A stretch of 64,000 nt of DNA from Cyathus striatus (Eukaryota; Basidiomycota; Agaricomycetes; Agaricales; Nidulariaceae): positions 2,294,001-2,358,000 of the forward strand of contig JAOVFP010000001.1 in the NCBI GenBank assembly GCA_025738555.1. The letters are read 5' to 3'. The notes beneath the pieces were generated by a model, which worked only from the letters and a program-made list of their open reading frames with translations, had not been told where the DNA came from and ran no database searches. The position numbers and the translations under genes were made by a program. Each line of letters begins with the position of its first letter. Position 1 is the stretch's first letter. Positions 33,807 through 44,683 of the stretch are shown one piece after another.

Positions 33807-34847
33807 ATGGCCCCAACAGTCTATGAACTTCTCAGGACCTTTGATTCCCAGAACCATTTTGATGGGACAAACTACCCTGCATGGAACAGGGAGCTGGAGA
33901 TGACATTTGGAGAGGATGAGGATTTGCTGGGGCACATAAAAGGCACATCTACTGCCCCTTCTGTTGAGGACTCCAAGGATCGCACTGCATGGATTGCTAT
34001 CGACACCTGTGCTCGCATGGCTCTCTACAAGACCATTTCATCAAATGCCGTTTGTGATGCCCACTTTAAAGAAACATCCCCAGCTCAAATGGCATTTGCT
34101 GTTTACACCAGCCTCAAGTCTGAGTATCAGAAGGACTCATGTGCATCTCGGTTTGAGCTCAAGAAGCGCCTTTACAACCCTGTCCATGATATCGGGCAAC
34201 CTGTGTCTGTGTACATTCAGGATATCATTGCTGCCTCTGACGCTCTCACTGCCCTTGGTCACCCCCCCTCTCCCCTTGATGTTGTCAACTCTATTCTCAT
34301 GAATCTCCACCCATCCTTCGCCATCATTCGCACTCTCCTCACATCACAATCTACAGAGCCAACTCTCACATCTACGAAGAAGATGTTAATGGATCAGGAG
34401 GATACAAAAGTGGCCCTCAGTGGGGGGGATGTTCCCAAGTTGGCAAACTATGCCAAAAGGGGGGGTCAGGGCAAGAACCCCAAGGCTAAGAAAGGTGATT
34501 CGGATTCTGAGGGTGATGATCCCTCCTATGATTGGCTCAACCCCCGGAACAATGATGTTTGCCATTGTTGTGGTCTTCCTGGTCACCGCTCTTCCCGTTG
34601 CATAGCCGACATGCCCCAACGCATCAAGGACAGGATTATCAAGGAAGCTCGCGACCGTTGTCGTAAACGCTCTCCTTCACCTGTTGCCAATCACGCTTGT
34701 TTCATTGCTTCCGACTCTGACCTTGATTCCGATTCTGATGTGGAGACTTGTGAAGAGGGACATCTTGCCTTCTATGCCCAGGATATTGACACTCACCCTG
34801 TTTCCAAATCAGGTTCTGTGGGGGCTAGAAAGGGATGGAAAGGATGA
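33807..34847 (+). CDS. Copia-type Gag (UBN2-like capsid plus zinc knuckle)
   Basis: An intact 346-residue frame with a strong start context (ACCACCATGGCC). The N-terminal capsid region carries NHFDGTNYPAWNRELEMTF, typical of Ty1/copia Gag (UBN2 family). A CX2CX4HX4C zinc knuckle lies at about residues 253-266 (CHCCGLPGHRSSRC), where it would bind genomic RNA. A Ser/Asp-rich tail follows (ASDSDLDSDSD). Autonomous copia elements continue into protease, integrase and reverse transcriptase, but none follows: the frame ends about 100 bp before the 3' LTR. The frame is more CpG-rich and GC-rich than the surrounding island, consistent with a younger insertion. The element would need enzymes from a relative to move. 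Confidence 0.9.
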   Translation: MAPTVYELLRTFDSQNHFDGTNYPAWNRELEMTFGEDEDLLGHIKGTSTAPSVEDSKDRTAWIAIDTCARMALYKTISSNAVCDAHFKETSPAQMAFAVYTSLKSEYQKDSCASRFELKKRLYNPVHDIGQPVSVYIQDIIAASDALTALGHPPSPLDVVNSILMNLHPSFAIIRTLLTSQSTEPTLTSTKKMLMDQEDTKVALSGGDVPKLANYAKRGGQGKNPKAKKGDSDSEGDDPSYDWLNPRNNDVCHCCGLPGHRSSRCIADMPQRIKDRIIKEARDRCRKRSPSPVANHACFIASDSDLDSDSDVETCEEGHLAFYAQDIDTHPVSKSGSVGARKGWKG

Positions 34848-34938
34848 TGGGTTAAGGATTTTAGTTTCAGTGGGGGAGTATTTTATTGGTGTTTGTTTTA
34901 TTTCTCTTTCACTCCCCTCTTCTCTGTGCCTCTCCCTG

Positions 34939-35100
34939 AGTGGGGGTGTTAGAATCTGGGTGTTTGTGTTGAGCTACTTAAGGGTTGCTAACAAGCTATA
35001 CAAATCTCATTGGTTAAAAGTAGCTGTTTCTGGTGCAGATAGACAATTGTCACTTGACTGTTGCTTAACAGTCTGACTGGAATAAGGATACAGGTATATC
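34939..35100 (+). mobile_element. Polypurine tract and 3' LTR start
   Basis: AGTGGGGG (34939-34946) is followed at once by TGTTAGAATCTGGGTGTT (34947), the LTR start. After about 28 nt the sequence departs from the 5' LTR, and no matching 3' end or target duplication was found. One or both LTRs have therefore been deleted or rearranged. The right border is a guess. Confidence 0.55.
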
Positions 35101-35480
35101 AAAGTTCCCAACATGTTGCACAATGCAATATAGCTGTGTTCCAGAATTGCAGCAGTCTCTCATTTTTCTGAATATATATTATGTAAAAAGCAAAGGCAGA
35201 ATCTATGTGATCTGTTGAGTCTCACAACAAGTTAAGATATTACTTAGTAATATTTAGAATATAAAATTCTGAATATAATATTAAACTCAAATCCCAAGGT
35301 GCAAGTTCAGTAAGTTTGAGGGGTGCAATGGTTTCAATTTCAAAAATAGAACAAGTTATTTTTAGTTCAGTTTAACTTCAAATGTATTCTTAGCATGTGT
35401 CAAAGTATTCAGTATGAAGGTATTCAGATGTGTTAATTCAGCAAACTTGGTATGTAATTCAGTGTCAAAACATCTCATAT
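35100..35480. other. AT-rich intergenic, no gene
   Basis: CpG-free sequence, nothing recognised. Confidence 0.4.
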
Positions 35481-35776
35481 ATATTTCTGATTCTCATCTG
35501 TATACCACCCTGTCTATGGGAAGGAAGAATGCTGTGCAATTCCTGCCTTATTTCTTCCCTTTCCCTCTACTATATACAATTTCTAGCTTACTTTACTTAC
35601 AAATGGCATAGTAATAAAATCCTATTTGATCTCTGGTATTTCCCCAGTCCATGTGTAAGGTAGCACTTTGTCAGTGCACAGGCAGTGGTCAGCCAATTGT
35701 GCACATAGCTCAGTGCACCCTCTTTCTGCAATGTGTGCTCATCTGAGCATCACATTGGTTACCTTCCTAATCAGGT
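35480..35776. repeat. Inverted repeat, right member (partner 24190-24490)
   Basis: Shares CACATAGCTCAGTGCACCC/GGCTGACCAC-type strings inversely with 24190-24490. It ends at CTTCCTAATCAGG, where the hAT-like MITE begins nearby. Confidence 0.55.
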
Positions 35777-35784
35777 AATCAGCC

Positions 35785-36399
35785 CCAGTGAAAAAGCCAT
35801 CAAGGGAGAACGGACGTGATTGTATGCTTGGCTAGTCTGCTCACATCAGATAGGGCAATATTTGCCAGAATATAACAATTGTAGTCGGACTATAGTGAGG
35901 CTCAGCGAGGGACATATGAAGCTAATATCTTTTTATGCTCTTCTTAGCTTTCGCAAGAAATCATATCTGATGAAATATAGTAGCATCTGAATGTATCATG
36001 GCCTAAATTAAATTAATTAATGGAAATCTAGGCTGGTATTGTGTTAGCGTAAACTATCGAATCACTTGTATTTTTAACAAGACAAATTTGGACAAGATTA
36101 TGATAGGCCGCACTCATGGCAGCTGAGTTCAGATAGACCCTTGATGTATTTAATTTCAAGTACAATAGTTTCAGATATCACTATAAGACACTAGATGATA
36201 TTTCTGAGGAAAACTTGAATGGGCTGACTATAAAGTAAGTTTTCAGATATCCCTCACTGGGCCTCACTACAGTCCGACTACAATCGTTGTATTCTGGCAA
36301 ATATTGCCCCATCTAATGTGAACGGACTAGCTAAGCGATGTGACCACGCTCGATTACGTCCGACCACGTTCACTCTCATTAGATGGATTTTTCACTGGG
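35785..36399. mobile_element. hAT-like MITE, 8-bp duplication AATCAGCC
   Basis: Ends CCAGTGAAAAA and TTTTTCACTGG(G) are inverted, and a second long inverted match joins about 35810-35930 to 36245-36365 (including GGCAATATTTGCCAGAATA). AATCAGCC occurs directly at 35777-35784 and 36400-36407. Size (615 bp) and 8-bp duplication fit the hAT group. No coding region. Confidence 0.85.
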
Positions 36400-36452
36400 A
36401 ATCAGCCGATGCGGCAGCGCCAGCTGCTCGTATCAATTTCATTTATGTCGGC

Positions 36453-37149
36453 TAGGGGTGGTCACAGATAGCCAGTATCCGAATATCTGCAGATATTATC
36501 TGTTTTTGGTACCATCAGATCGGATACGGATATCTTCCCACAGATATTCAGATAATCTGCAGATATCTGCTCAATGTATACCCCACTTCCCTTGCACACT
36601 GACTATTATCTGCTTTTACCTCACTTTAAAGTCATATATATAAAATAATAAATGTATTCTTCTATTTTACATACTTTTTCTAAGAAATAAACCAGCCATT
36701 GTATTTCTATGTTTAAATAAGTGTCATTTTCAGAATTTCTTGGAATTCGTGACATGAAAGGGACCAGTCACACATTGTGATCAGGGCTATCACTTTAATA
36801 AATGCCGCATACTTACATTTTATGTAATTCAATTCAATTGCAAATAGGCTAAGCACAATTCAAGGCTTATACTGCAACTTTAGTTCTTTTGAATTTTTGT
36901 ATTGTATTTTTTGTACTTATGGTATGTAAATATAAGCCCTGCTATTTTATGACTTCAATGACCTAAAAATCATGGAAATCGGTAAAGAACTACAATAGAT
37001 AAATTAGAATTAAGTTGTACCTCTATGCTAAGGTAAGTTAGCACAGATGAGAGCCGAGATCTGCAGATACCATCTGATCTCTATCCGAATTTGATTTTAT
37101 CCGACGGATATTATCCGGATTCATCCGGATCTATCCATGACCAGCCCTA
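36453..37149. mobile_element. hAT-like MITE, 8-bp duplication ATGTCGGC
   Basis: TAGGGGTGGTCA at the left and TGACCAGCCCTA at the right are inverted. Subterminal GATATC/GGATAT/ATCCG strings occur at both ends. ATGTCGGC is duplicated at 36445-36452 and 37150-37157. The 697-bp element has an AT-rich, gene-free middle. Confidence 0.9.
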
Positions 37150-37157
37150 ATGTCGGC

Positions 37158-37980
37158 CTCTCGGGTCGGTTTACCGCTTCCGCGTGAACTCCTGACCATT
37201 GGGGTACTCGTTCTCGTTCCGTTCTTTCTTCCTTTCCCCACTTCTCGCGCTCTCTCTCTCTGTTTCACTGTTTCGTTGGCTCATTGTCTTGTCGTCGTGC
37301 TCGCTAGTCTCATGTCTCGTTGGTCTGGAGCTAGGTCTTTGGGATTTTTAGTAAGTCATCGCTTGGTTTGTTTACATACCGTGTCATGTTGACTTTGTCA
37401 TTGTCAGGTATTTGTTCTAGGCTTTTGGTACTTGTGTACAGAATGCAACGTCATTTTTAGAAAGGTAATGTTTTTATGTATCTATTTGTTTAAGGTGATT
37501 TTGAACCAGTACTAACACGGAGTTTTATATGTTTTTAATAGGTTTTTGTATCCCTTGTTTAATTATGGGAGGCGGCGCGGGAACTCAGCCCCTCCCCGCG
37601 GTTTCCTCTACTCAACGTGTTCGGTACTGGCATCTCGAAATCGAGACGTAAAGAAGTTTTGTAAATTCTGGTACGTTGTATTCTTTTACATGCGTATCAG
37701 ATCGTACGTAAATACCTCCTGGTAAGTTACACAAGATGAGAATCATAGGAAATCCCCTGGCGGGACCCTTTCGAAAGAGTGAAAAGATTTGGTCAACTCC
37801 TGCGCTACTCAAGAAGTGCTCACCTCAGACAATAGTGAATCAATCACGGTGCATATCATACACCCCGATTTCTAACACCTTCCAAAAAGAGTATTTACAA
37901 TGAGAATAATTAAGTTTTATCGTACTCTACTAGTAAACGTATCCAAGGCAAACAGAAACACAAGTAACCTTGAGCAATAT
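37158..37980. other. Intergenic between MITE and SDR gene
   Basis: CpG-containing, pyrimidine-rich sequence at 37160-37320 and a G/C-rich patch at 37565-37600. No supported gene. It includes the 3' flank of the minus-strand SDR gene. Confidence 0.4.
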
Positions 37981-39029
37981 CTACTTCAAGTCCGCGGACC
38001 ACGCAGCAGATTTCTCTGCCTGCTCTAGATAATTCTGTGCCTTCTCTTTCGCAGCGGCAATAGAATCCAGCCCAAGTAGAACACGCGCAGGTGCCTGGTC
38101 GTCGTTGGCGATGTTATAGATCTCCCTGGCGGCTTTATAGCTATCGCCGAATTGCTCGAACACGCCCTCGAAGAATGTGCGCGTGGCGTCTCCAATGTTC
38201 TCATACCCTGGATGGGTGGGAAGAATCGTTACCTTTTCAGAGCCAACTACGGGAGTTCGGAATCCGCCCAATGTGATTAGCGTTGTCTAAATTCGAAGTT
38301 AAGTGATGAATCTAGGGCAAGGTAGAATATATACCTTAATATTCCACGATGGATCAAGTTCTTTGGATATACCTTCAGTGAATCCTTCGAGGGCTAACGA
38401 TTACAGTAAGATATGTCATAATGACCCTCAGTGAATAGCTTACCAAATTTACTGTCATAGATATATTAGTACGATGTTTAGCAATTGAAAAATGAGACGC
38501 ACGTAGCACAGTAGTACGAGACCAATGGAAATCCGGTAATACCAGACCCGGAAGATGCTTGTAGTAACCGACCTCCGGAAGGTTTGTTTACTTCACGGAA
38601 GAACCTGAGAGATTCTCGCGTAACATTCGCCGCTCCCCAGAAGTTCACCTCAAATAATGTTCTGGCCTGTTCATCTGAAGTTCCCTCAGCTTCAGACAAG
38701 ACATTGAATACGCCAGCGTTATTGTACACGATGTCGATGCGACCAAACTTCTCGTGAGCAGCGGAAAAAGCGGCGCGTATGTCCCCCCGCTTCGTAACAT
38801 CGAGTTTAACAACAAGCAGTTGAGACGTGTATTTCGAAGCAAGGTCGGATAGTACTTCTGGTTTGCGAAGAGTTGCGACTACATTGTCGCCTTTTGAGAG
38901 AGCTTGCTGGGTAACGGCGAGACCAAGACCGCTTGACGATCCGGTAGCTTTATAATGAGAATGAGTATGCGTCTAGGAAATGTTCAACAGCTACTAGTAC
39001 GCACCTAGCCAAACTTTAGGAGAAGACAT
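37981..39029 (-). CDS. Short-chain dehydrogenase/reductase (SDR), paralogue 1
   Basis: Minus-strand exons 39005-39029, 38503-38947, 38444-38451, 38335-38393 and 37981-38286 join in frame to 280 residues; introns are 57, 51, 50 and 48 nt. It is a classical NAD(P)-dependent SDR. The cofactor motif TGSSSGLG lies at about residues 10-17, followed by NNAG, a catalytic serine in LLQASSGSG, and the YCATK (YxxxK) active site split by the intron before an 8-nt exon. The substrate is unknown; the C-terminal extension resembles fungal SDRs that reduce or oxidise small ketones or alcohols. A TATATAAG on the minus strand at 39094-39101 lies about 65 bp upstream. It is paralogous to the gene at 46223-47287, with identical coding exon lengths. 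Confidence 0.93.
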
Positions 39030-39093
39030 GTTGATGGTTTAAACTGGATAGAAGAGGGGGAGACGAGCTTACTGTTGTACACCAGCAAGAGCT

Positions 39094-39101
39094 CTTATAT
39101 A
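39094..39101 (-). promoter_or_regulatory. TATA box of SDR paralogue 1
   Basis: TATATAAG on the minus strand, 65-72 bp upstream of the ATG. The same octamer precedes paralogue 2. Confidence 0.65.
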
Positions 39102-39109
39102 CTCACTCC

Positions 39110-41830
39110 TCCGCAAGAATTCGATCGCGACAGAGTCGCCACAAGGTCTCGTCGACCGTTACAAAGCTTGAACGTTCCGAGTGGATGCCGTGAACGCAAT
39201 CGGAAACGCGGATGCAACATCATATCGTCCAAAAAAGGTTGCGATTCCGTCGGCAACATGATGTGATTAGCGATCTCGCTCCTCAGTCGATTTATAATAC
39301 AAAACATACCTTGCGGATCACAGCGAGAGACATAATAGCAGCATGTAGTCAAGTTCATGACGAACTGTGAATTGCTACAAGGCAAGCTGTAAGTCAGCAG
39401 GAGCCTGAGGGTTGATGTTTTAGAATTTGAAAGCAGGTGTACCGTGTCGACGTAACGCCATCAAAGATTGCCGGACCCAGACCCCAAAGACCCGGTGAAC
39501 AACTCAACCTCGCTTGCGAAATCCGCATGAGTAGAACTCTACGAGTACTTTCTATGAATGACGAATGGTGCTTATCATAGCCTGAGGGATAGAGATCAAG
39601 GTTACTGACTAATGTGTAATATTAGACGATGAAAACGTACCTAACGCTAGTCATTTGAAACCAGGTTGCATTCATTGCTTACATTTTTAGAATAGACATA
39701 CCAGCCTTCACGCCTCAAGAAGTGTTGCGGATGAAAGCAATAACTTCACGAAGCGGCAATCTTTTATCAAATATAACACAATGTAGATGCTTTCTAGAGT
39801 AAGGAAGCACACCTCAGTCTACTCCACCACCTACAAGGCGTTCTTCGTCGAGATCGTCGGAGTGGTAAGCATCGATTCCGCCACCGGAATCCGTCTCAAC
39901 CTCCCTTTGAAATCTCAAGAGTTCAACTTATTCCACCACACCATTGAATTTTCCCATCAACCATCTATGTTCCACTGAACCCCACACCGAGAAACTTGAA
40001 AGTAAGAGAAATAGGGTGTCTGGCGCACCATAAGTTTTATAGATAACATAAAAAGTTCGAGCTATGCGCCTGATATACGAGGTGAGTGGTGCCAGCGGTA
40101 GTTCAAGATGATGGATGTTCAATGTAAGCAGGGACCGGCCCGGATCGGAACAGGGTTAAATTTGGCTATTATGACGTACTTATTTGCCAAATCCAATAAC
40201 AATAAACATTGGTGGATACATAAATGACGTAATGATTCCAGTCGTATACTTCTTTTGATTCAACCACGCATGTAACCACAGGATGGAGTAAGCGTCGTGC
40301 GCAGGATACACCTGGACTGAGAGAGCGCCCACCCCGTTCAAACTTCCCAGCTGGCGTTTCTCCCGGTTCTGTACCCCGTGTCCCGCCGCTCTTTCAACTG
40401 GAGACCGCGTTACTTACGGGAAGAAGCCTCGGCTCCATCAGTGTACGTCCACCGCTCTCTTCAACCAGCGAACTTGAAGTCGTACTGATGGTGGCAGGTA
40501 GCATGTGCGCAGTGCAAGGGCCAACTGGGGATGGACTCACTAGGGAGGGTCGTACACTAGCTCTGTTTCCACCAAGTACGTCCTTTTCTTCGCTCTCCCT
40601 TCCCCTCCCAGTTCACTCTTCTCTCTCTTTCCTACCCTTCCTCTTCTCCCTCTCTGTCCTTATTTCTCGCGCACATCCTCTTTCACCCTTTCCCCATTCC
40701 ATAGCTCGCTTTCGTCTATCTCTTCATACCTCTCATGCTGACGCGCCCAACAGTGACACCCTTCCAATATCATCGCGCTCGTCATCCTCCTGGCCGTTGT
40801 CTCCTCCCTCGTAGATCTCGTTCTTCCCGTTTGTCGTTCAGGAAAGAAAGCCAACGAATACGCGTGTTGATTTGCGCTGTGGAAGATATCAGAGCTGTGG
40901 AGTTGAAGCTTGGGCGTTGGTGGGGAAGAGCTATGTGTGATGAACGAGATACGCTATAGTTGCATTTGGTTGGTTTCGTTCTTCCCTTCGTTTTTCCTTC
41001 CCGCCACACACTCATTCTCTTTGTTCCATTTGTTCGTTTACTTTGTTCATACTCTATCCATTCCTCGTTTCCTTCTCCATAGCATTCACTACAATCTTAT
41101 CTTCCTCGTTCTCTACCTTAGTCTGGTTCCCGTCCCTCTCCTCGTCCATGTCCCCACCCTAGTCCCTGTTCCGCCTTCCCACTTACGTCTTATGCATCCC
41201 CTCAAAGACATTCCCTTCACCTCCCCATTCTCTTCTCGTCCACTTTCCTCGTATTCTAGAAACTCAGCTCCGTCCCTTCTTCAGTACTGTTCACACTTAC
41301 TTCCTCCCTCCCCCTTCTCCGCTTTCTATCCTCTATGTGCTTTTGTTCAAAAGATTTATTTACCTGTCCCACAGACACTGTGCAAAGTCAGCTTTACACG
41401 TCCTGCTCGCATCTCAACACTGTATAGGACACCAAGCTCTTTTCGGAAAGAGAGCCTATCCGTGGTAGGGGGGGAGAGAAAGCACCCGACGGCGCATCAT
41501 AATATCAAATACCACAGTTTGTTCTCGTTCTACTGGCATACAACTCGTCGAAACGAAGCTGCGCCCCATTGCTCATTCGCTGGCGAATGGTAGAGAAACC
41601 CACCACATTTTTTCGAATACAATGGGAAGTACGGAAAGTTTGACGTTGCGACGGGAGGCAATGGTATAATGGTTTTCGACAGCGATGACATCAGAGCTCC
41701 ACTGTTCACGTTGATAACTGTATAGCAGGCATTCTGCCTGCACTGCAAAATATGTTTTTTTATTTCTGTTACCTCGCCCCATGTATACTATCATTTACCA
41801 CGTTCTTTCCCAGTCGATACCTACTTAAGC
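39110..41830. other. Intergenic, no gene recognised
   Basis: 39110-40480 contains only short frames. 40480-41600 is strongly pyrimidine-biased on the plus strand, producing long Ser/Pro/Leu-rich frames that look like composition artefacts. A TATA-less, CT-rich promoter region of a lost gene is possible but unsupported. Confidence 0.4.
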
Positions 41831-41831
41831 A

Positions 41832-42017
41832 TCATATGTACACTTGGAAAATACAGGTTTTCGCTACCCCCCACTTCAGCTCATCAGCGTGCCTCACTAG
41901 GGTCTGAAGAACGGATGGATGTCCGTTCATGATCACTCGCACAATTTCCTTGTCGAGAGGATACTGCCAACCTGATATCCTCCTCCACATAACCCCTCTC
42001 CTCTTGCCTTGTAACAT
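41832..42017 (-). other. Coding-like fragment, unknown
   Basis: A 61-codon minus-strand frame has a natural-looking composition (RRISGWQYPLDKEIVRVIM, then HPSVLQTLVRHADEL). No family recognised and no exon context visible. It lies just upstream of a family A copy and could be another captured gene piece. Confidence 0.2.
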
Positions 42018-42129
42018 TTGAATGTCGTGAAAGCCACCCCATTGAGGACAACAAGAGGTTAGAGATGTTTACAATGGGGTTATAGTAGCTAGATTACTGT
42101 TCCATTTTGACCGACTACTTATTTCAGAC

Positions 42130-43930
42130 ATCTAAAAGTTAAAGGAGGACACTTAATGTGAAAATTTCCAGGTGTATACTAATGTACTGTCACTAGCTTT
42201 CTTCAGTCTGTACTGTGCACAGACTGCTAGGGAGTAGCTTAACATGTGTGGTTTCTCTGACGGCGGCCCGATAAGATAAGATAAAACTATATGTATTTGT
42301 CATTCATCGCTAAATTCACACGGTTTGAATTTGGTTCGAACCATCTCTCCTTTGATCTCCCCTCCACTTCGCATCTCCCTCGGACCTTTGACAAACCATG
42401 CCACCGCGATAACATATCGATTACGGACAAGTCTCGATTCTACTCGGTCAACACTCGAAGTACCGCGCTCCCACTATTGGACGATGGCCAGGTAACTGTG
42501 GTGCCACGATGAAGTGAAAATAAGGGGAATGGACTTGAGACTGATGTCTGTACGAGGTTCATGTCTTGTTATTCGCACTCGCATCTTCAGCTAATGCTCG
42601 ACGTAGATGGGATTCTGGATTCACTTCTACTGACCCAGGACCAATCTGATCCTCTTTCGTCAACTCTTCACGCTACTCACCCCATCTCTTAAAAGAACAG
42701 ATGAACCTAGGGCCTACACCCAAAGCACCCCACACGTGGATGTACCCCATCGAATATGCCGTCACTTTGATCTTAGAACTACTCGATGCCCCAGGATATC
42801 GGATTACGGACGAATATCCTAACTCATACGACACTGCTGCAAACGGGAGGTTGAACGAGAAGAAGGATTACGTTGAGAGAAAGAGAAGCAAGAGCTGGAA
42901 GTAGATGAATGACTTCTTAAGGGAGAGTGCATTGTAGACGTACCGTACGTGCCTTGCAGCATTTTTCTTCGTATTTAGCTCATCTTCTCGTAAAGGTATG
43001 GCTGATTGTACTGGCCATTCTTCTTGTGAAGAGCGCATCACAGGGCTCCTCCGGCCTCATGGCTAGTACCCACCCCCACCCCCTCACCGTCCACGATTCG
43101 ACTCCGTAACTCACCAAACTCCCACCTCCAACATACCCAATGTCTGTCAATGTCTAGTGCTTGTATTGCCCACTACGAACCTACGTTCTCCGAGTCCCAC
43201 ACCCACACCCGCCCCTTCTACGAGACTTTGCTTGATGACATGGTAAATTGGCGTCTCGACCTTCTCTGAGACGGCAACCTTGTCAAGCTTGCCTACTGTC
43301 ACACTATTTCAACCTGAACGATGATTATGGAGACTGCGCGAAGCGTGAAAGGTACTCAGTAGCGGTCTGTTGGGGCGGAGATGGTTATGACGTTAACTGG
43401 GATCTCCAACGCCAATGTCGAGGCGGGGGGAGTTGGGTGGACCATGATGCTTGTCCTACCATAGGCGAATATGCGTTTACGTCGAGCTCTTCGTTAATGC
43501 TTGTTACTGCAACATCGACTCTGCCAATAGGAACGTACAGCTGTCGCATCTTCTTCAGAAGTTTTTAGTCTTGCGCCGGTGTCTCTTTCCCCTGCACTCC
43601 CACACGCGAGTTGTTCAGATCAACAAGAGCCCTACTTACCTACATCCCATCGTATCACGCACTCCCCACCTCCTCAACCCTTCCGAGGCGTCTACTCGTC
43701 TACCTCTATATACAACCTGCCTCGCATCCACAATAGGTCAAACTTTCGACTTTGATCCTCTGTGGCTTCAGGTTTTGATCGTGCTCAACCTATAGTTCGA
43801 ACGTTACGTCTCCCAAGACCCGCTCAATCACCATCCCTAGGGCGTCGCACTGCATCACAGCATCCTCCGCTACGGGCTGCACGGTAATATTAGTTTATGG
43901 TAGGCCTAGTGAGACGAGACAACTGGTGAG
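42130..43930 (+). repeat. Family A repeat, copy 2
   Basis: Begins with the palindrome-containing CTTTCTTCAGTCTGTACTG/CACAGACTGCTAGG near 42200-42235, then GATAAGATAAGATAA at 42271, a leader with TTTGGTTCGAACCATCTC near 42332 and ACAAACCATGCC near 42395. Body modules follow in the same order as copy 1: WMYPIEYAVTL, intron-like segment, YEPTFSESHT/FYETLLDD, then the 43451-43795 frame with PLWLQVLIVL. Stops interrupt every frame. The copy is shorter than copies 1 and 3. Confidence 0.6.
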
Positions 43931-44079
43931 CACCAAGGATGCTCGGTGTCCTCTCTCTATTTGTAGTAATTGCTGCTGCGGAATGTATATAGATGCCGAT
44001 CCTGCTCAGACACTCCGAACTCGAATGCTCTGAGACTCTTTGAAAAGTAAGGCCTGGAGCCTCAGACCATTAACAAACC

Positions 44080-44175
44080 ATGGCGGACACGACTGGTAGT
44101 GGAACGAACCCAGCATATTCCACAGTTCGCAGCTCCACACTACAAGTACTCTTCAAGCTTCAAATGGGGCTTGTA
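44080..44175 (+). pseudogene. Leader and start of a family A-like frame (MADTTG type)
   Basis: ACCATGGCGGACACGACTGG opens a 33-codon frame (MADTTGSGTNPAYSTVRSS). The same start occurs at 53312 (MADTTGGGTNPVYSTVRSS). Conservation of a strong start context and about 19 residues suggests the original start of one gene in the repeat family, now truncated. Confidence 0.35.
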
Positions 44176-44617
44176 TAGAATCCTTCAAGGCTGCCATAGG
44201 CATGGCGGTAGTATACTTGTCGGATAAGCAGAAGAAGATAGGTCTGACTCGTGAGAAGTGCAAGACAAGTGGAAGACGCAAGGACTTGCATCGGTGGGAA
44301 GCGCGCAGCGTACGTTGGAATCTTGGATTGGTGGGGTGGCCAAGGTCGAAATAGAAGAGAAGCGACGCGGGCGAAAAGGCTTGAGCCGAGACCTTGCTTA
44401 GCTGGACGCCGGATGCCGGATATGTTCATAGCCGACATCCTTGCTCAAAGCATAGCTGTTTCGTCCATCCCGCATCGTCGACGACAACGAGATATCAACC
44501 ACAACGATCAACTTTAATCTGTACTTTAATTAGACTATTCCATTCTGGCATCGACAGTGACAGTAAGTATCGCATAGGATTTGTCATTTGGGGCTTTGTC
44601 ATCAATAAGTTCTCAAT

Positions 44618-44626
44618 TATATATAA
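44618..44626 (+). promoter_or_regulatory. TATA box of the nitronate monooxygenase gene
   Basis: TATATATAA about 58 bp upstream of the ATG at 44684. Confidence 0.6.
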
Positions 44627-44683
44627 GTATAGCTTTTACGGTAAGTACTACGCAGTATTTGCATCTTCGCACCCGCCGTTATA

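Noticed and set aside
36453..37149. Helitron or solo LTR interpretation
   Set aside because: Inverted ends and an exact 8-bp target duplication identify a hAT-like DNA element instead.
40910..41593. A 227-codon plus-strand frame
   Set aside because: The plus strand is strongly pyrimidine-rich here; the translation is Ser/Pro/Phe/Leu-rich low complexity without motifs, and adjacent frames are also open. Composition explains it.
42330..42345. GGTTCGAACC in the family A leader as a Pol III B box of a SINE
   Set aside because: The decamer is a perfect B-box match but no A box at the right distance was found, and the leader leads into an ATG; more likely coincidental or another regulatory site.
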